Shown: positions 1 to 7,972 of the stretch, piece after piece
How positions within the stretch are numbered: position 1 is the first letter of the stretch
Layout: every line of letters begins with the position of its first letter
Source of the DNA: Paludibacter sp. 47-17
GTDB taxonomy: Bacteria > Bacteroidota > Bacteroidia > Bacteroidales > Paludibacteraceae
DNA: 64,000 nucleotides
Assembly: GCA_001898935.1 (NCBI GenBank)
Contig: MKVT01000009.1
Location: 186,001-250,000 of the forward strand
Direction: 5' to 3'
The notes under the pieces: generated by a model
Seen by the model: the letters and a program-made list of their open reading frames with translations, nothing else
What the model was told of the DNA's origin: nothing
Database searches by the model: none
Translations under genes and position numbers: made by a program

Positions 1-1
1 G

Positions 2-631
2 GATAGTGTGTTAGGGGAAATTCCGAAAGGGTGGAGTGTTAATCAATTATCTGATCTTATTCAAATAACAGGAGGTGGAACGCCTAAACGATCTAACGAC
101 GAGTTTTGGAACGGAAATATACCTTGGTTTTCTATCAGAGATATTTCAAATAATTCTCAGGCTATTATAATTGATACTGTTGAGAAAATTACTGAATTGG
201 GTTTAAAATCTTCTTCAACAAAACTTCTTCCAAAAGGAACTACAATTATTACTGCTCGTGGTACTGTTGGTAAACTTGCATTTATTTCTATTCCAATGGC
301 TATGAATCAATCTTGTTATGGAATAAACGGCAAAGATGGGATAGGGAATTATTACAATTACTACAATATCAAACAGGCAGTTAAGTTATTACAACAAAAT
401 ACACATGGTGCTGTTTTTGATACAATAACAACTACTACTTTCAATACTGTTTCAGTTCCATTTGGTAATGTTGATTTGACAATAAATTTCGACAATATAG
501 TTCATGAATTATTTGAAAGCATAGAGAACAATCTAAAAGAAAACAAAAATCTTTCAAATTTAAGAGACATACTTCTCCCAAAACTAATCTCTGGCGAGTT
601 AAATGTCACCAATAATTCGGTGGAAATATAA
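2..631 (+). CDS. hsdS: Type I restriction-modification specificity subunit HsdS, 3' part (truncated by window edge)
   Basis: The reading frame is open to the left edge; codons for D-S precede the first in-frame GTG, so this is the end of a longer gene. The visible part starts with LGEIPKGW, the usual opening of a target recognition domain. It continues through GGGTPKR and IPWFSIRDI and ends with the conserved helix RDILLPKLISGEL. HsdS directs HsdM and HsdR to a bipartite DNA site, and this half would be the second recognition domain plus the C-terminal conserved region. It lies 58 bp upstream of a toxin gene and shares orientation with the broken hsdR. Base composition is clearly more AT-rich than the rest of the window. 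The family call is firm; the recognition site cannot be predicted. Confidence 0.88.
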   Translation, partial: DSVLGEIPKGWSVNQLSDLIQITGGGTPKRSNDEFWNGNIPWFSIRDISNNSQAIIIDTVEKITELGLKSSSTKLLPKGTTIITARGTVGKLAFISIPMAMNQSCYGINGKDGIGNYYNYYNIKQAVKLLQQNTHGAVFDTITTTTFNTVSVPFGNVDLTINFDNIVHELFESIENNLKENKNLSNLRDILLPKLISGELNVTNNSVEI

Positions 632-679
632 TATTCTATAAAATCAAAAAGTCATTAACCTTTTTCGTAAATAATTTTG

Positions 680-687
680 TATATTTG
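680..687 (+). promoter_or_regulatory. Candidate -7 box for the toxin-antitoxin genes
   Basis: TATATTTG matches the Bacteroidota -7 consensus TAnnTTTG and lies in the short gap between hsdS and the toxin gene. No TTG-type -33 element is visible at the expected distance. The box ends only 2 bp before the GTG start, so transcription from it would begin about at the start codon. Confidence 0.4.
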
Positions 688-689
688 CA

Positions 690-1022
690 GTGAAAATAAC
701 ATACAAGAATAAAAAACTGGAGAAATCACTCACTGATGATAAGGAACTTATCAAGACTTATGGTGAGCTGGCAAAGAAGATTAAGCAGCGTGTAAAGGAG
801 TTGACGGAAGCAGATAGTTTACTCGTTATTTCTCAGCTTCCGGCTTTGCGCTTACACCCTTATAAAGGTAACAGAATTGGTGAATGGTCAATCGATATCA
901 AAGAAAACTGGCGCATAATCTTTGAAATTGCCCAAGACCCAATACCCAAACAAGATGGCGGAGGCGTTAACCTCCTTTTGATTACAGCCATTGAAGTAGT
1001 TTCAGTAGAAGACCCTCATTAA
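690..1022 (+). CDS. HigB/RelE-family toxin (killer protein)
   Basis: A 110-residue protein of the HigB/RelE/ParE superfamily, ribosome-associated mRNA interferases that are held inactive by a cognate antitoxin. Family-like features are the N-terminal KLEKSLTD segment, the central LPALRLHPYKGNRIGEWSIDI and the strand ENWRIIFEI, which carries conserved basic and aromatic positions. The start is GTG; no ATG lies near the N-terminus, and the KLEKSLTD segment begins at residue 10 as in relatives. The antitoxin gene follows after 12 bp, so the order is toxin first, as in hig loci. The pair is wedged between hsdS and hsdR. The length is normal for the family. Function is inferred from family and context only. 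Confidence 0.85.
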   Translation: MKITYKNKKLEKSLTDDKELIKTYGELAKKIKQRVKELTEADSLLVISQLPALRLHPYKGNRIGEWSIDIKENWRIIFEIAQDPIPKQDGGGVNLLLITAIEVVSVEDPH

Positions 1023-1034
1023 AAAACGAAAGTC

Positions 1035-2138
1035 ATGACTAATTTAGAAGCAAAAAAATCACTCTTATCCTGCCCGGGTGATACAATTCAAGAAACAATA
1101 GACGAAATAGGTATGTCGCAAGCCGAATTGGCTGAGCGTATTGGCAGGTCTGTGCCCAAACTAAACGAACTGATAAAGGGAAAAGCACCCATAACGAAAG
1201 AAACAGCCACTAAACTCGAATACGTATTAGGCATTCCGGCAATCTTTTGGCTCAATTTAGAACGTAGTTATCAGGACGAACTACTGGAAATTGAGCAAAT
1301 GGAGTTTTTGGAACGATGTATTGAATGGCTAAAAGCATTCCCTGTTTCTGCAATGAAAAAATTAGGACTTTTACCAAAAACGAACGAAAGTTCTGTTTTG
1401 GTTGAAAGTCTATTGAAATTTTTCAGAGTGGCTTCGCCTGTTCAGTGGTCAAGTTTATATACAAATAACGAATTGGCATTTAAAATAAACCTCAATCACA
1501 CTGCCGAACCTCAGGCTATTTCGGTATGGTTGCGTTTGGGAGAACTACAAGCTGAAAAAATCCAAACTGCCGAATTTGATAAAAAATTAATTCGTGAGCG
1601 TTTTGATAAAATTCAGGATATATGTTTTCGAAATCCTGAGAATTGGAAAGAGGCTTTGCAACAAATTTGCAGTGAATGCGGTATTGCATTGGTATATACA
1701 CCCTGTATATCTAAAGCTCCGATATATGGAGCCACAAGGTGGATTAGAAACAGTACCAAGCCACTAATTCAAATTACGGACCGCCAAAAAGATTATAATG
1801 CGTTTTGGTTTACTTTCTTCCATGAATTAGCCCATATTTTGCTACATGGCAAAAAAGATATTTTTATTGAAGGTTTAGGAGATATTGCCCCTGACAAAGA
1901 AAAAGAGGACGAAGCAGATGCTTTTGCAGCTCGAATGTTGTTGTCCGAAAAAGAAAGAAATGAACTGTTTCGCAATACCAATTATTCTACTGAATTGATT
2001 AGATCATTCAGTCAGAAATACAAAAAAAATCCTTCCATTATTGTATCTCAAATTCAACGTGAAGGTAAAATCGAATACAGCGATTTTAGGTTGAACAGAT
2101 TAAAAATCAGAGTAGAATTTGGCCGGATAATACTTTAA
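1035..2138 (+). CDS. HigA-like antitoxin: XRE helix-turn-helix fused to ImmA/IrrE-type zinc peptidase
   Basis: A 367-residue protein. Residues about 15-75 form an XRE/HigA helix-turn-helix (MSQAELAERIGRS, then LNELIKGKAPIT). Residues about 240-330 carry a COG2856 (ImmA/IrrE) metallopeptidase domain with the zinc motif HELAH near residue 263 and a downstream EDEADAFAARMLL helix that should supply the third ligand. The HTH would bind the operon promoter and neutralise the upstream toxin. The peptidase could cleave the protein itself or another repressor, as ImmA does in ICEBs1, but that is inference. A typical HigA is about 100 residues, so the long fusion is notable. The gene follows the toxin by 12 bp and precedes hsdR by 3 bp, which suggests one transcript. 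Confidence 0.85.
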   Translation: MTNLEAKKSLLSCPGDTIQETIDEIGMSQAELAERIGRSVPKLNELIKGKAPITKETATKLEYVLGIPAIFWLNLERSYQDELLEIEQMEFLERCIEWLKAFPVSAMKKLGLLPKTNESSVLVESLLKFFRVASPVQWSSLYTNNELAFKINLNHTAEPQAISVWLRLGELQAEKIQTAEFDKKLIRERFDKIQDICFRNPENWKEALQQICSECGIALVYTPCISKAPIYGATRWIRNSTKPLIQITDRQKDYNAFWFTFFHELAHILLHGKKDIFIEGLGDIAPDKEKEDEADAFAARMLLSEKERNELFRNTNYSTELIRSFSQKYKKNPSIIVSQIQREGKIEYSDFRLNRLKIRVEFGRIIL

Positions 2139-2141
2139 GCA

Positions 2142-5100
2142 ATGGCAGTTATATCAGAGGACCATATAGAGCAAGTTGTAATTCAGGAATTCGTTGAATT
2201 GGGTTATCATTATCTCAATGGTGCTGATATATCGCCCGATGGTCATTCTCCCGAGCGTGAATACCGCGAAGTTATTTTGAAGTCCAGACTTCAAAATGCC
2301 ATTGCGTTAATCAATCCCACCGTGTTCCGGCAGATGCACAGGAAGAGGCCTTACGAAAAGTACTCCGTTCCGATAGTCCAAACTTATTTCAAAACAACTA
2401 TCAATTTCATAAATACCTCACCGATGGAGTTGATATTGAGTACCGTAAAGGAGATAGAATTGCAGGTGATAAAGTTTGGTTGATAGATTACAATAAGCCC
2501 GAAAACAATGAGTTTTTGGTTATCAATCAATTCACAATTATTGAGGGCAATGTAAACAAACGCCCGGATGTCATTTTTTTTGTAAACGGTTTGCCTTTTG
2601 TGGTTATTGAACTCAAAAACGCAGCTGACGAAAACGCAACCATAAAAACAGCTTTCAATCAACTACAGACCGACAAACAAGCCATTCCTTCCTTGTTTCA
2701 ATACAATGCCTTATTGATTGTTTCCGACGGTTGGGATGCTCTGTATGGTTCGCTTACAGCTCCCAAACAGTTCTTTGTACCTTGGAAATCTATTGACGGC
2801 AATGTGGTAGCAGATGAAAACATGCCACAAATGGAAGTAATAGCTAAAGGTATGCTCAATAAAAAAGTTCTGCTCGACCTTATCCGTCATTACATTGTAT
2901 TACACCAAAACAAAGACCAAATCACTAAAATAGTACCACGCTATCACCAATACTTCGCAGTCAACAAAGCGGTAGAAACTACAAAAAAGGCAACAGCTGT
3001 AAATGGTGACCAATGTGCAGGTGTTATTTGGCACACACAAGGCAGCGGTAAAAGTCTGAGTATGGTTTTTTATGCTGGTAAATTAGTATTGTCATTAAAC
3101 AATCCTACTTTGGTAGTACTGACAGACCGTAACGATTTAGACGACCAGCTTTTCGATACTTTTACTTCAAGTCAGGATTTACTTCGCCAAACGCCAGTAC
3201 AAGCTGAAAACAGAGACCATTTAAAAAGTTTACTTAGTGTTTCTTCGGGTGGTATTGTGTTTACAACTATTCAAAAGTTTTTACCTGAAATTGAAGAAAA
3301 AATTGAATTAGCTGATGGCAAATTCAAAAACATAAAAGGTCAATTCGAAGAATTATCGGACCGAAGAAATATCGTTGTTATTGCCGACGAAGCGCACCGC
3401 AGTCAATACGATTTTATGGACGGCTTTGCTTAACACATGCGTGATGCTTTGCCTAATGCTTCATTTATTGGCTTTACAGGTACTCCAATTGAAAACACAG
3501 ACAAGACTACACAAGCTGTTTTTGGTGATTATATCGATGTCTACGACATTCAGCAAGCAGTTGAAGATGGAGCGACTGTGCGTATTTTCTACGAAAATCG
3601 TTTAGCGAAAATCACTCTCAAAGAAGAAGAAGAAGAAGAAGAAAAACCCCGTGTTGATGCTGAATTTGAAGAACTAACAGAGGGTGAAGAAACAACAAGC
3701 AGTCAACAATTAAAAGCCAAATGGGCAAGGCTCGAAGCTATTGTAGGCAACGAACACCGATTACAACTCATTGCAGCCGATATTGTAAACCACTTTGAGC
3801 AACGAAATGAAATACTCGACGGAAAAGGTATGATCGTCTGTATGAGCCGCCGTATATGTTGATTTATACGATGAAATAATCAAAATCAGACCCGATTGGC
3901 ATAGTGAGGATGATACAGAAGGAGCAATAAAAGTCGTTATGACTGGCTCTTCTTCCGACCCATTAAATTTTCAACCACACGTCAGAAATAAACCCAAGCG
4001 GAAAGCTTTGGGTGAAAGACTGAAAGACCCGAAAGATAAACTGAAATTAGCCATTGTTCGTGATATGTGGCTAACAGGTTTCGATGCCCCTGTGTTGCAT
4101 ACCCTTTACATTGACAAGCCAATGAAAGGGCATAACCTTATGCAGGCCATAGCGCGTGTAAACCGTGTTTATAAAGACAAAGAGGGCAGTTTAATTGTTG
4201 ATTACATTGGTATTGTTACAGAGCTCAAAAAAGCCTTATCGGTTTACACGGATAATGGCGGGAAAGGTGCTCCAACTTTCGACCAGGAAGAAGCAGCTTC
4301 AGTGATGATGAGTAAATATGAAATTTTGGCTCAAATGTTCAAAGAACAACCCACCGATAAATCTCAACCGAAAGGTTTCGATTATAATTCATTTTTTACT
4401 TTGTCACCAAAGCAAAAATTATATTTCCCAATTCAGGCAGCTAATTATATTTTAGGATTAGAAAGTGGGAAAGACCGTTTTATTAATGCTGTAACAGCAT
4501 TGTCAAAATCATTTGCTATTTCAGTTCCACACCCCTATACACTTGAAATCAGGGATGAAGTTGGTTTATTTCAAGCCATTAAAGTTCGTATTGTAAAAGT
4601 AACCGAAAGCGCAAAAACAGGTAAAACTGACGAAGAGATTGAGACAGCTATAAAGCAAATTCTTTCAGATGCAATAGTTTCTGATGAAGTAGTAGATATC
4701 TTTGATGCTGCCGGCATTAAGAAACCAGATATTTCTATTTTATCTGATGAATTCTTAGCCGAGATAAAAGGTATGCAACATAAAAACCTTGCATTTGAAT
4801 TGCTCAAAAAACTATTGAATGACGAGATAAAATCACGCAGAAAAACCAACTTGGTACAGTCCAAGAAATTCTCTGAAATGTTAGATCAGGTAGTCCGAAA
4901 TTATCAGAATAACCTTATAACATCCGCAGAAATTATTGAAGAAATGATTCGGCTTGCCAAAGAGATTAAAGAAGCTGACCGGAAAGGAGAAGGTTTAGGT
5001 TTAGATTTCAGAGAATTTGCTTTTTATTCAGCCTTAGAAGTGAATGATAGTGCTGTATCGATTTTAGGTAACGATGTTTTACGACATATCGCACGTGAAT

Positions 5101-5356
5101 TAGTTGACACTGTTGCAAGAACACAAGCATAGATTGGACTGTGAGGGAAAATGTTCAAGCAAAAATGAGAATTGCAGTCAAAAAGATTCTTCGCAAACAT
5201 GGCTATCCTCCTGATATGGAAGTTAAAGCCACCGAAACCGTTATTGAGCAGGCTAAACTACTTGCAGAGAGTTTTACAAGCAAAAGTAATTATCATATAG
5301 GAAATAATAATCAGAATCTTGAAGCTGCAGAACCCAGAACAAGTAGATTAGTATAA
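2142..5356 (+). pseudogene. hsdR: Type I restriction endonuclease subunit HsdR, broken by three frameshifts and a stop
   Basis: Five ORF-track pieces (2142-2483, 2480-3433, 3437-3862, 3939-5132, 5141-5356) join into one HsdR of roughly 1,070 residues. Visible motifs in order are the N-terminal nuclease region (IVIELKNAADENATI), Walker A (HTQGSGKSLSM), the DEAH box (VVIADEAHRSQYDF), motif III (GFTGTPIE), the helicase motif [12 protein letters not shown] and the C-terminal RKHGYPPD region. The breaks are: (1) near 2322-2326, an extra GT, after which the frame reads PADAQEEAL; (2) an in-frame TAA at 3431-3433 between DGFA and HMRDALP; (3) near 3857, loss of two bases between SRRIC and VDLYDEI; (4) near 5114, loss of one base before [12 protein letters not shown]. 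As written, no functional restriction subunit can be made. Sequencing error cannot be excluded, although the neighbouring genes are intact. Confidence 0.9.
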
Positions 5357-5378
5357 ATCCATTACAAGAATCATAACG

Positions 5379-5397
5379 AGTACACCTTTAGTACACC
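5379..5397. repeat. Short direct repeat AGTACACC beside the tRNA-Leu 3' end
   Basis: AGTACACC occurs at 5379-5386 and 5390-5397, separated by TTT. It lies between the end of the broken hsdR and the 3' end of tRNA-Leu. Repeats of this type can be integrase arm or core sites, but no integrase gene is in the window, so the role is only suggested by position. Confidence 0.35.
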
Positions 5398-5403
5398 CCG
5401 GCA

Positions 5404-5443
5404 AAATAGAATCCCCTCTCAATCAGTCGATTAAAAGGGGATT
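5404..5443 (-). terminator. Hairpin terminator of the tRNA transcript
   Basis: Read on the minus strand, AATCCCCT and AGGGGATT form an 8-bp stem around an 18-nt loop, starting 4 nt after the tRNA-Leu 3' end and followed by CTATTTT. It suits the end of the tRNA-Gly/tRNA-Leu transcript. Confidence 0.55.
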
Positions 5444-5447
5444 TTCG

Positions 5448-5530
5448 TACCCGAAGCGGGACTTGAACCCGCACAGCCGTGAAGCCAAAGGATTTTAAGT
5501 CCTTCGTGTCTACCATTCCACCATCCGGGC
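5448..5530 (-). tRNA. tRNA-Leu (anticodon TAA)
   Basis: The minus strand reads GCCCGGATGGTGGAATGG at the 5' end. The anticodon stem-loop AAGGA-CTTAAAA-TCCTT has anticodon TAA, followed by a long variable arm (TGGCTTCACGGCTGT) and a T-arm GCGGG-TTCAAGT-CCCGC. The acceptor stem pairs GCCCGGA with TTCGGGT, and the discriminator is A. The 83-nt length and long variable arm fit a class II leucine tRNA. No CCA is encoded. Its 3' end faces the AT-rich restriction island. Confidence 0.93.
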
Positions 5531-5552
5531 AGGAATGACTCCTGTAAGTGAG

Positions 5553-5625
5553 AGCGAAAAACGGGACTCGAACCCGCGACCCTAACCTTGGCAAGGTTAT
5601 GCTCTACCAACTGAGCTATTTTCGC
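5553..5625 (-). tRNA. tRNA-Gly (anticodon GCC)
   Basis: The minus strand begins GCGAAAATAGCTCAGTTGG. The anticodon stem-loop AACCT-TGCCAAG-GTT gives anticodon GCC, and the T-arm is GCGGG-TTCGAGT-CCCGT. The acceptor GCGAAAA pairs with TTTTCGC. Length is 73 nt without an encoded CCA. It lies 22 bp upstream of tRNA-Leu in the same direction, so the two are probably processed from one transcript. Confidence 0.93.
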
Positions 5626-5643
5626 ATAATTTGAATCGGCATT

Positions 5644-5700
5644 GAGCGCAGTTGGTAGAGCAGTCCTGTCTGCTTTTGGGGCAACTGAGCTATTTTCGCA
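5644..5700. other. Scrambled tRNA-derived fragments
   Basis: A 19-bp segment at 5682-5700 is an exact second copy of the 5' end of tRNA-Gly (first copy 5608-5626) on the minus strand. Beside it, at 5646-5661, GCGCAGTTGGTAGAGC on the plus strand is an inverted tRNA D-arm with one mismatch to the tRNA-Gly D-arm. AATCGGC follows both copies of the 19-bp segment. No complete cloverleaf can be folded, so this looks like a tRNA remnant left by duplication or recombination, not a working tRNA. Confidence 0.6.
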
Positions 5701-5709
5701 AATCGGCTG

Positions 5710-5717
5710 CAAATATA
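5710..5717 (-). promoter_or_regulatory. -7 box for the tRNA-Gly/tRNA-Leu transcript
   Basis: The minus strand reads TATATTTG, a match to TAnnTTTG. It lies just upstream of the tRNA fragment and the two tRNA genes; no clear -33 element is seen. Confidence 0.45.
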
Positions 5718-5838
5718 CTGTTTTTTTTTGAATTCCGAAATCTTAGAGCCAAAAAAAGCGGAAAAGTAGCAACACTCCCCGCTCTCTTTTAATCATTTCG
5801 CCGATGGATTCCGCATCCAACGGGTGGCGTTCCGGCCA

Positions 5839-6036
5839 TCAGGCCAGGCTTACAAACATTTCGCCTTCCACTTCGGTGAAAATCACCTTACCTTCGCGGG
5901 CTAACCAACCCAGCGCCAGGTTCAATTCGGCTTCTTTCAGCTTAGTGGCTTTCTTAACGGCTTTCAAACTTTTTGAACCGTCTTCCAACGCCGACCAAAC
6001 AAGTCCGGCATTGCTTCCAATTGTTTCTTTAATCAT
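5839..6036 (-). CDS. Small winged helix-turn-helix protein (PF10771/DUF2582-like)
   Basis: A 65-residue protein, essentially one winged-helix domain: NAGLVWSALEDGS, then the recognition region LKAVKKATKLKEAELNLALGWLAREGKV, then a short wing ending EGEMFVSLA. It resembles the PF10771 winged-helix family common in Bacteroidales. It is presumed to bind DNA, but no target is known and it has no effector domain. It is a single-gene unit with its own upstream promoter. The pairing and function are inference; the fold call is fairly secure. A weak 5-bp hairpin followed by a T run lies downstream (about 5751-5783). Confidence 0.75.
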   Translation of the reverse strand: MIKETIGSNAGLVWSALEDGSKSLKAVKKATKLKEAELNLALGWLAREGKVIFTEVEGEMFVSLA

Positions 6037-6056
6037 AATTAATTTTTATTACGCTG

Positions 6057-6089
6057 CAAAGATACAATAAATTATGTTATAAAACACAA
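6057..6089 (-). promoter_or_regulatory. Promoter of the small winged-helix gene
   Basis: On the minus strand, TTG (6089-6087), a 22-bp spacer and TATCTTTG (6064-6057) match the Bacteroidota -33/-7 pattern, 21 bp upstream of the start codon. Confidence 0.55.
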
Positions 6090-6128
6090 CACCACAAGAC
6101 ATTAACTTGAAAAAATCTTCAGAATATG

Positions 6129-7928
6129 TTATTTAACATACATTTCGTCGATCAATACCTTATAACGTTGCTCCACAATCGGACGCTTGAGCTTCAAGGT
6201 ATTCGTGAGTTCGCCCGTCTGTATGCTGAACGGCGTAGCCAACAATGCAAATTTCTTGATCTGCTCGTGAGCCGCCATCCCCTCCTGTTGCTTTCGGATA
6301 CACGAATCGATCAGTTCGATTACCTGGGGCTTTGCAAGCAGCTCCTCCGTAGTGCCGAACGAAATCCTGGCCTTGCGGGCAAACTCCTCCACCGCCGGAA
6401 GCGCCGGAGCGATCAGGGCCGTAACATAAGGTTTCTCGTTACCGATCACCGCCACCTGTTCGATGTATTTATCCAGGATCAAGCGCGTTTCAATCTCCTG
6501 CGGAGCAATGTACTTCCCATACGAAGTTTTGAACAAATCCTTCAGCCGGTCGGTGAGAATAATACAATCGTTGCGCAAAAAGCCGGCATCACCCGTACGA
6601 AAAAAACCATCGTCGGTAAAGGCCGCTGCATTCGCTTCGGGATTCTTATAATACCCCCTGAAAATGGTACGTCCCTTCAGCATGATTTCGTTATCGGCCC
6701 CAATTTTCACCTGAATACCGGGAATAAGCCGTCCCACGGTGCCAAACTCATAACCAACCGGCTCGAAAAAACTTACCGTGGCCGTGGTTTCGGTGAGTCC
6801 ATAGCCATACGCAATAGGCACTCCCATACTTTTCAGAAAAATATTAATATCGTCGGACAGCTTTGCCCCGGCCACCGGGAACAATTTCGCGTTCTCGATA
6901 CCGATTGTCTTTTTTACTTTCGAATAAATAAGCGTATCGGCAATTTTATACTTAATACGCAGTCCCAGTCCGGGCTTCAGCCCATTACGCAACATATCGA
7001 TATTATACTTCCTGCCCACTGCCAGCGCCCAGGTAACGATCCCCTGCTTCGACGGCGGCATCTTGGCAATATTCTCCTGCACCGCCGCATAAACCTTCTC
7101 CCAGAAACGCGGCACAGCACACATCATGGTAGGGCGGACCTGTTTGATAGCCTCCGTAATTTCGATCGGCCGGAGATTGACGTAAACAGTCACGCCATTG
7201 GCCACACACAGGTAACACCACATACGCTCGAATACATGCGACATGGGCAGAAAGGCGATGGAAGTATCCTGATCGGTCATTTCGGGAATGCGGATGCGGT
7301 GAACGCGAACAGCTTCGTCGAGACAGGAATGGGGCAGCATTACTCCTTTGGGATTGCCTGTAGTACCCGATGTGTAAAGAATGCAGGCCAGATCGTCCTC
7401 AGTTGCAGCCTGCTGACGTTCGCGCACATCCAACTGCCGGTTCGACCGGCGACCGGCTTCCAGCACATCGGCAAAACGAAGGGTGTCTGCATCTTTCAAT
7501 TCCACATCCGGATCGTACACCACTATTGTTTTCAGCACCGACGAGCGCTGTTTTACCTCCAGTGCAATTTCATACTGCGCCTGATCGCCCGCAAAAAGGA
7601 TTTCAATGGCCGAATCGTTGACAATAAATTCGATTTGCTGAGCTGTAGAAGTAGCATACATAGGCACCACTACCGCACGATTGGCAAACAAAGCATAATC
7701 GGTTACCATGTTCTCGACCATATTGTTCGAAAACTGTCCTACCCGGTCGCCTTCTTTCAATCCCATCTCGTAGAGCCGTTTGGCCAGGGCGGTCACTTGT
7801 TCCGACATAGCGGTCCAGCTTAGCGAAGTCCACTCGTCGGTAATTTTTTTACGGTGATAAAATGCGGTACGTTCGCCGTATTTCTTAGCTTGCCCGGCAA
7901 TAATTTCGGCAAAATGAAGCGTTTCCAT
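6129..7928 (-). CDS. fadD: Long-chain fatty-acid-CoA ligase (AMP-forming)
   Basis: A 599-residue ANL-superfamily adenylating enzyme that activates fatty acids with ATP and CoA. Visible motifs are the P-loop-like LYTSGTTGNPKGVMLPH, the A5 motif YGYGLTETTA, the A7 motif FFRTGDAGF with ILTDRLKDL, and the C-terminal GKYIAPQEIE lid segment carrying the catalytic lysine region. Length and motif order fit the bacterial and eukaryotic-type long-chain ligases (COG1022). It follows rnc by 44 bp but has its own -7 box. Position beside acpP-fabF fits a role in fatty acid recycling for phospholipids. The chain-length preference cannot be read from the sequence. Confidence 0.92.
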   Translation of the reverse strand: METLHFAEIIAGQAKKYGERTAFYHRKKITDEWTSLSWTAMSEQVTALAKRLYEMGLKEGDRVGQFSNNMVENMVTDYALFANRAVVVPMYATSTAQQIEFIVNDSAIEILFAGDQAQYEIALEVKQRSSVLKTIVVYDPDVELKDADTLRFADVLEAGRRSNRQLDVRERQQAATEDDLACILYTSGTTGNPKGVMLPHSCLDEAVRVHRIRIPEMTDQDTSIAFLPMSHVFERMWCYLCVANGVTVYVNLRPIEITEAIKQVRPTMMCAVPRFWEKVYAAVQENIAKMPPSKQGIVTWALAVGRKYNIDMLRNGLKPGLGLRIKYKIADTLIYSKVKKTIGIENAKLFPVAGAKLSDDINIFLKSMGVPIAYGYGLTETTATVSFFEPVGYEFGTVGRLIPGIQVKIGADNEIMLKGRTIFRGYYKNPEANAAAFTDDGFFRTGDAGFLRNDCIILTDRLKDLFKTSYGKYIAPQEIETRLILDKYIEQVAVIGNEKPYVTALIAPALPAVEEFARKARISFGTTEELLAKPQVIELIDSCIRKQQEGMAAHEQIKKFALLATPFSIQTGELTNTLKLKRPIVEQRYKVLIDEMYVK

Positions 7929-7958
7929 TATTTTTGAATTTAATTGTCATAACCCCGG

Positions 7959-7966
7959 CAAAGATA
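7959..7966 (-). promoter_or_regulatory. -7 box upstream of the acyl-CoA ligase
   Basis: The minus strand reads TATCTTTG, 31 bp upstream of the ligase start and immediately after the rnc stop. It suggests that the ligase can be transcribed independently of acpP-fabF-rnc. A TTG lies 24 bp further upstream, within rnc. Confidence 0.5.
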
Positions 7967-7972
7967 AAAAAA

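Noticed and set aside
3620-3645. (GAA)n tract in hsdR as a phase-variation switch
   Set aside because: A trinucleotide repeat changes length in whole codons (Glu run) and cannot switch the frame; the real breaks lie elsewhere.
5388-5712. Minus-strand ORFs covering the tRNA genes
   Set aside because: The DNA folds into two complete tRNAs; the translated products are tRNA sequence read as protein.
6126-7823. Long plus-strand ORF (565 aa) opposite the acyl-CoA ligase
   Set aside because: Antisense shadow: no family motifs, while the minus frame encodes a complete ligase with all expected motifs.
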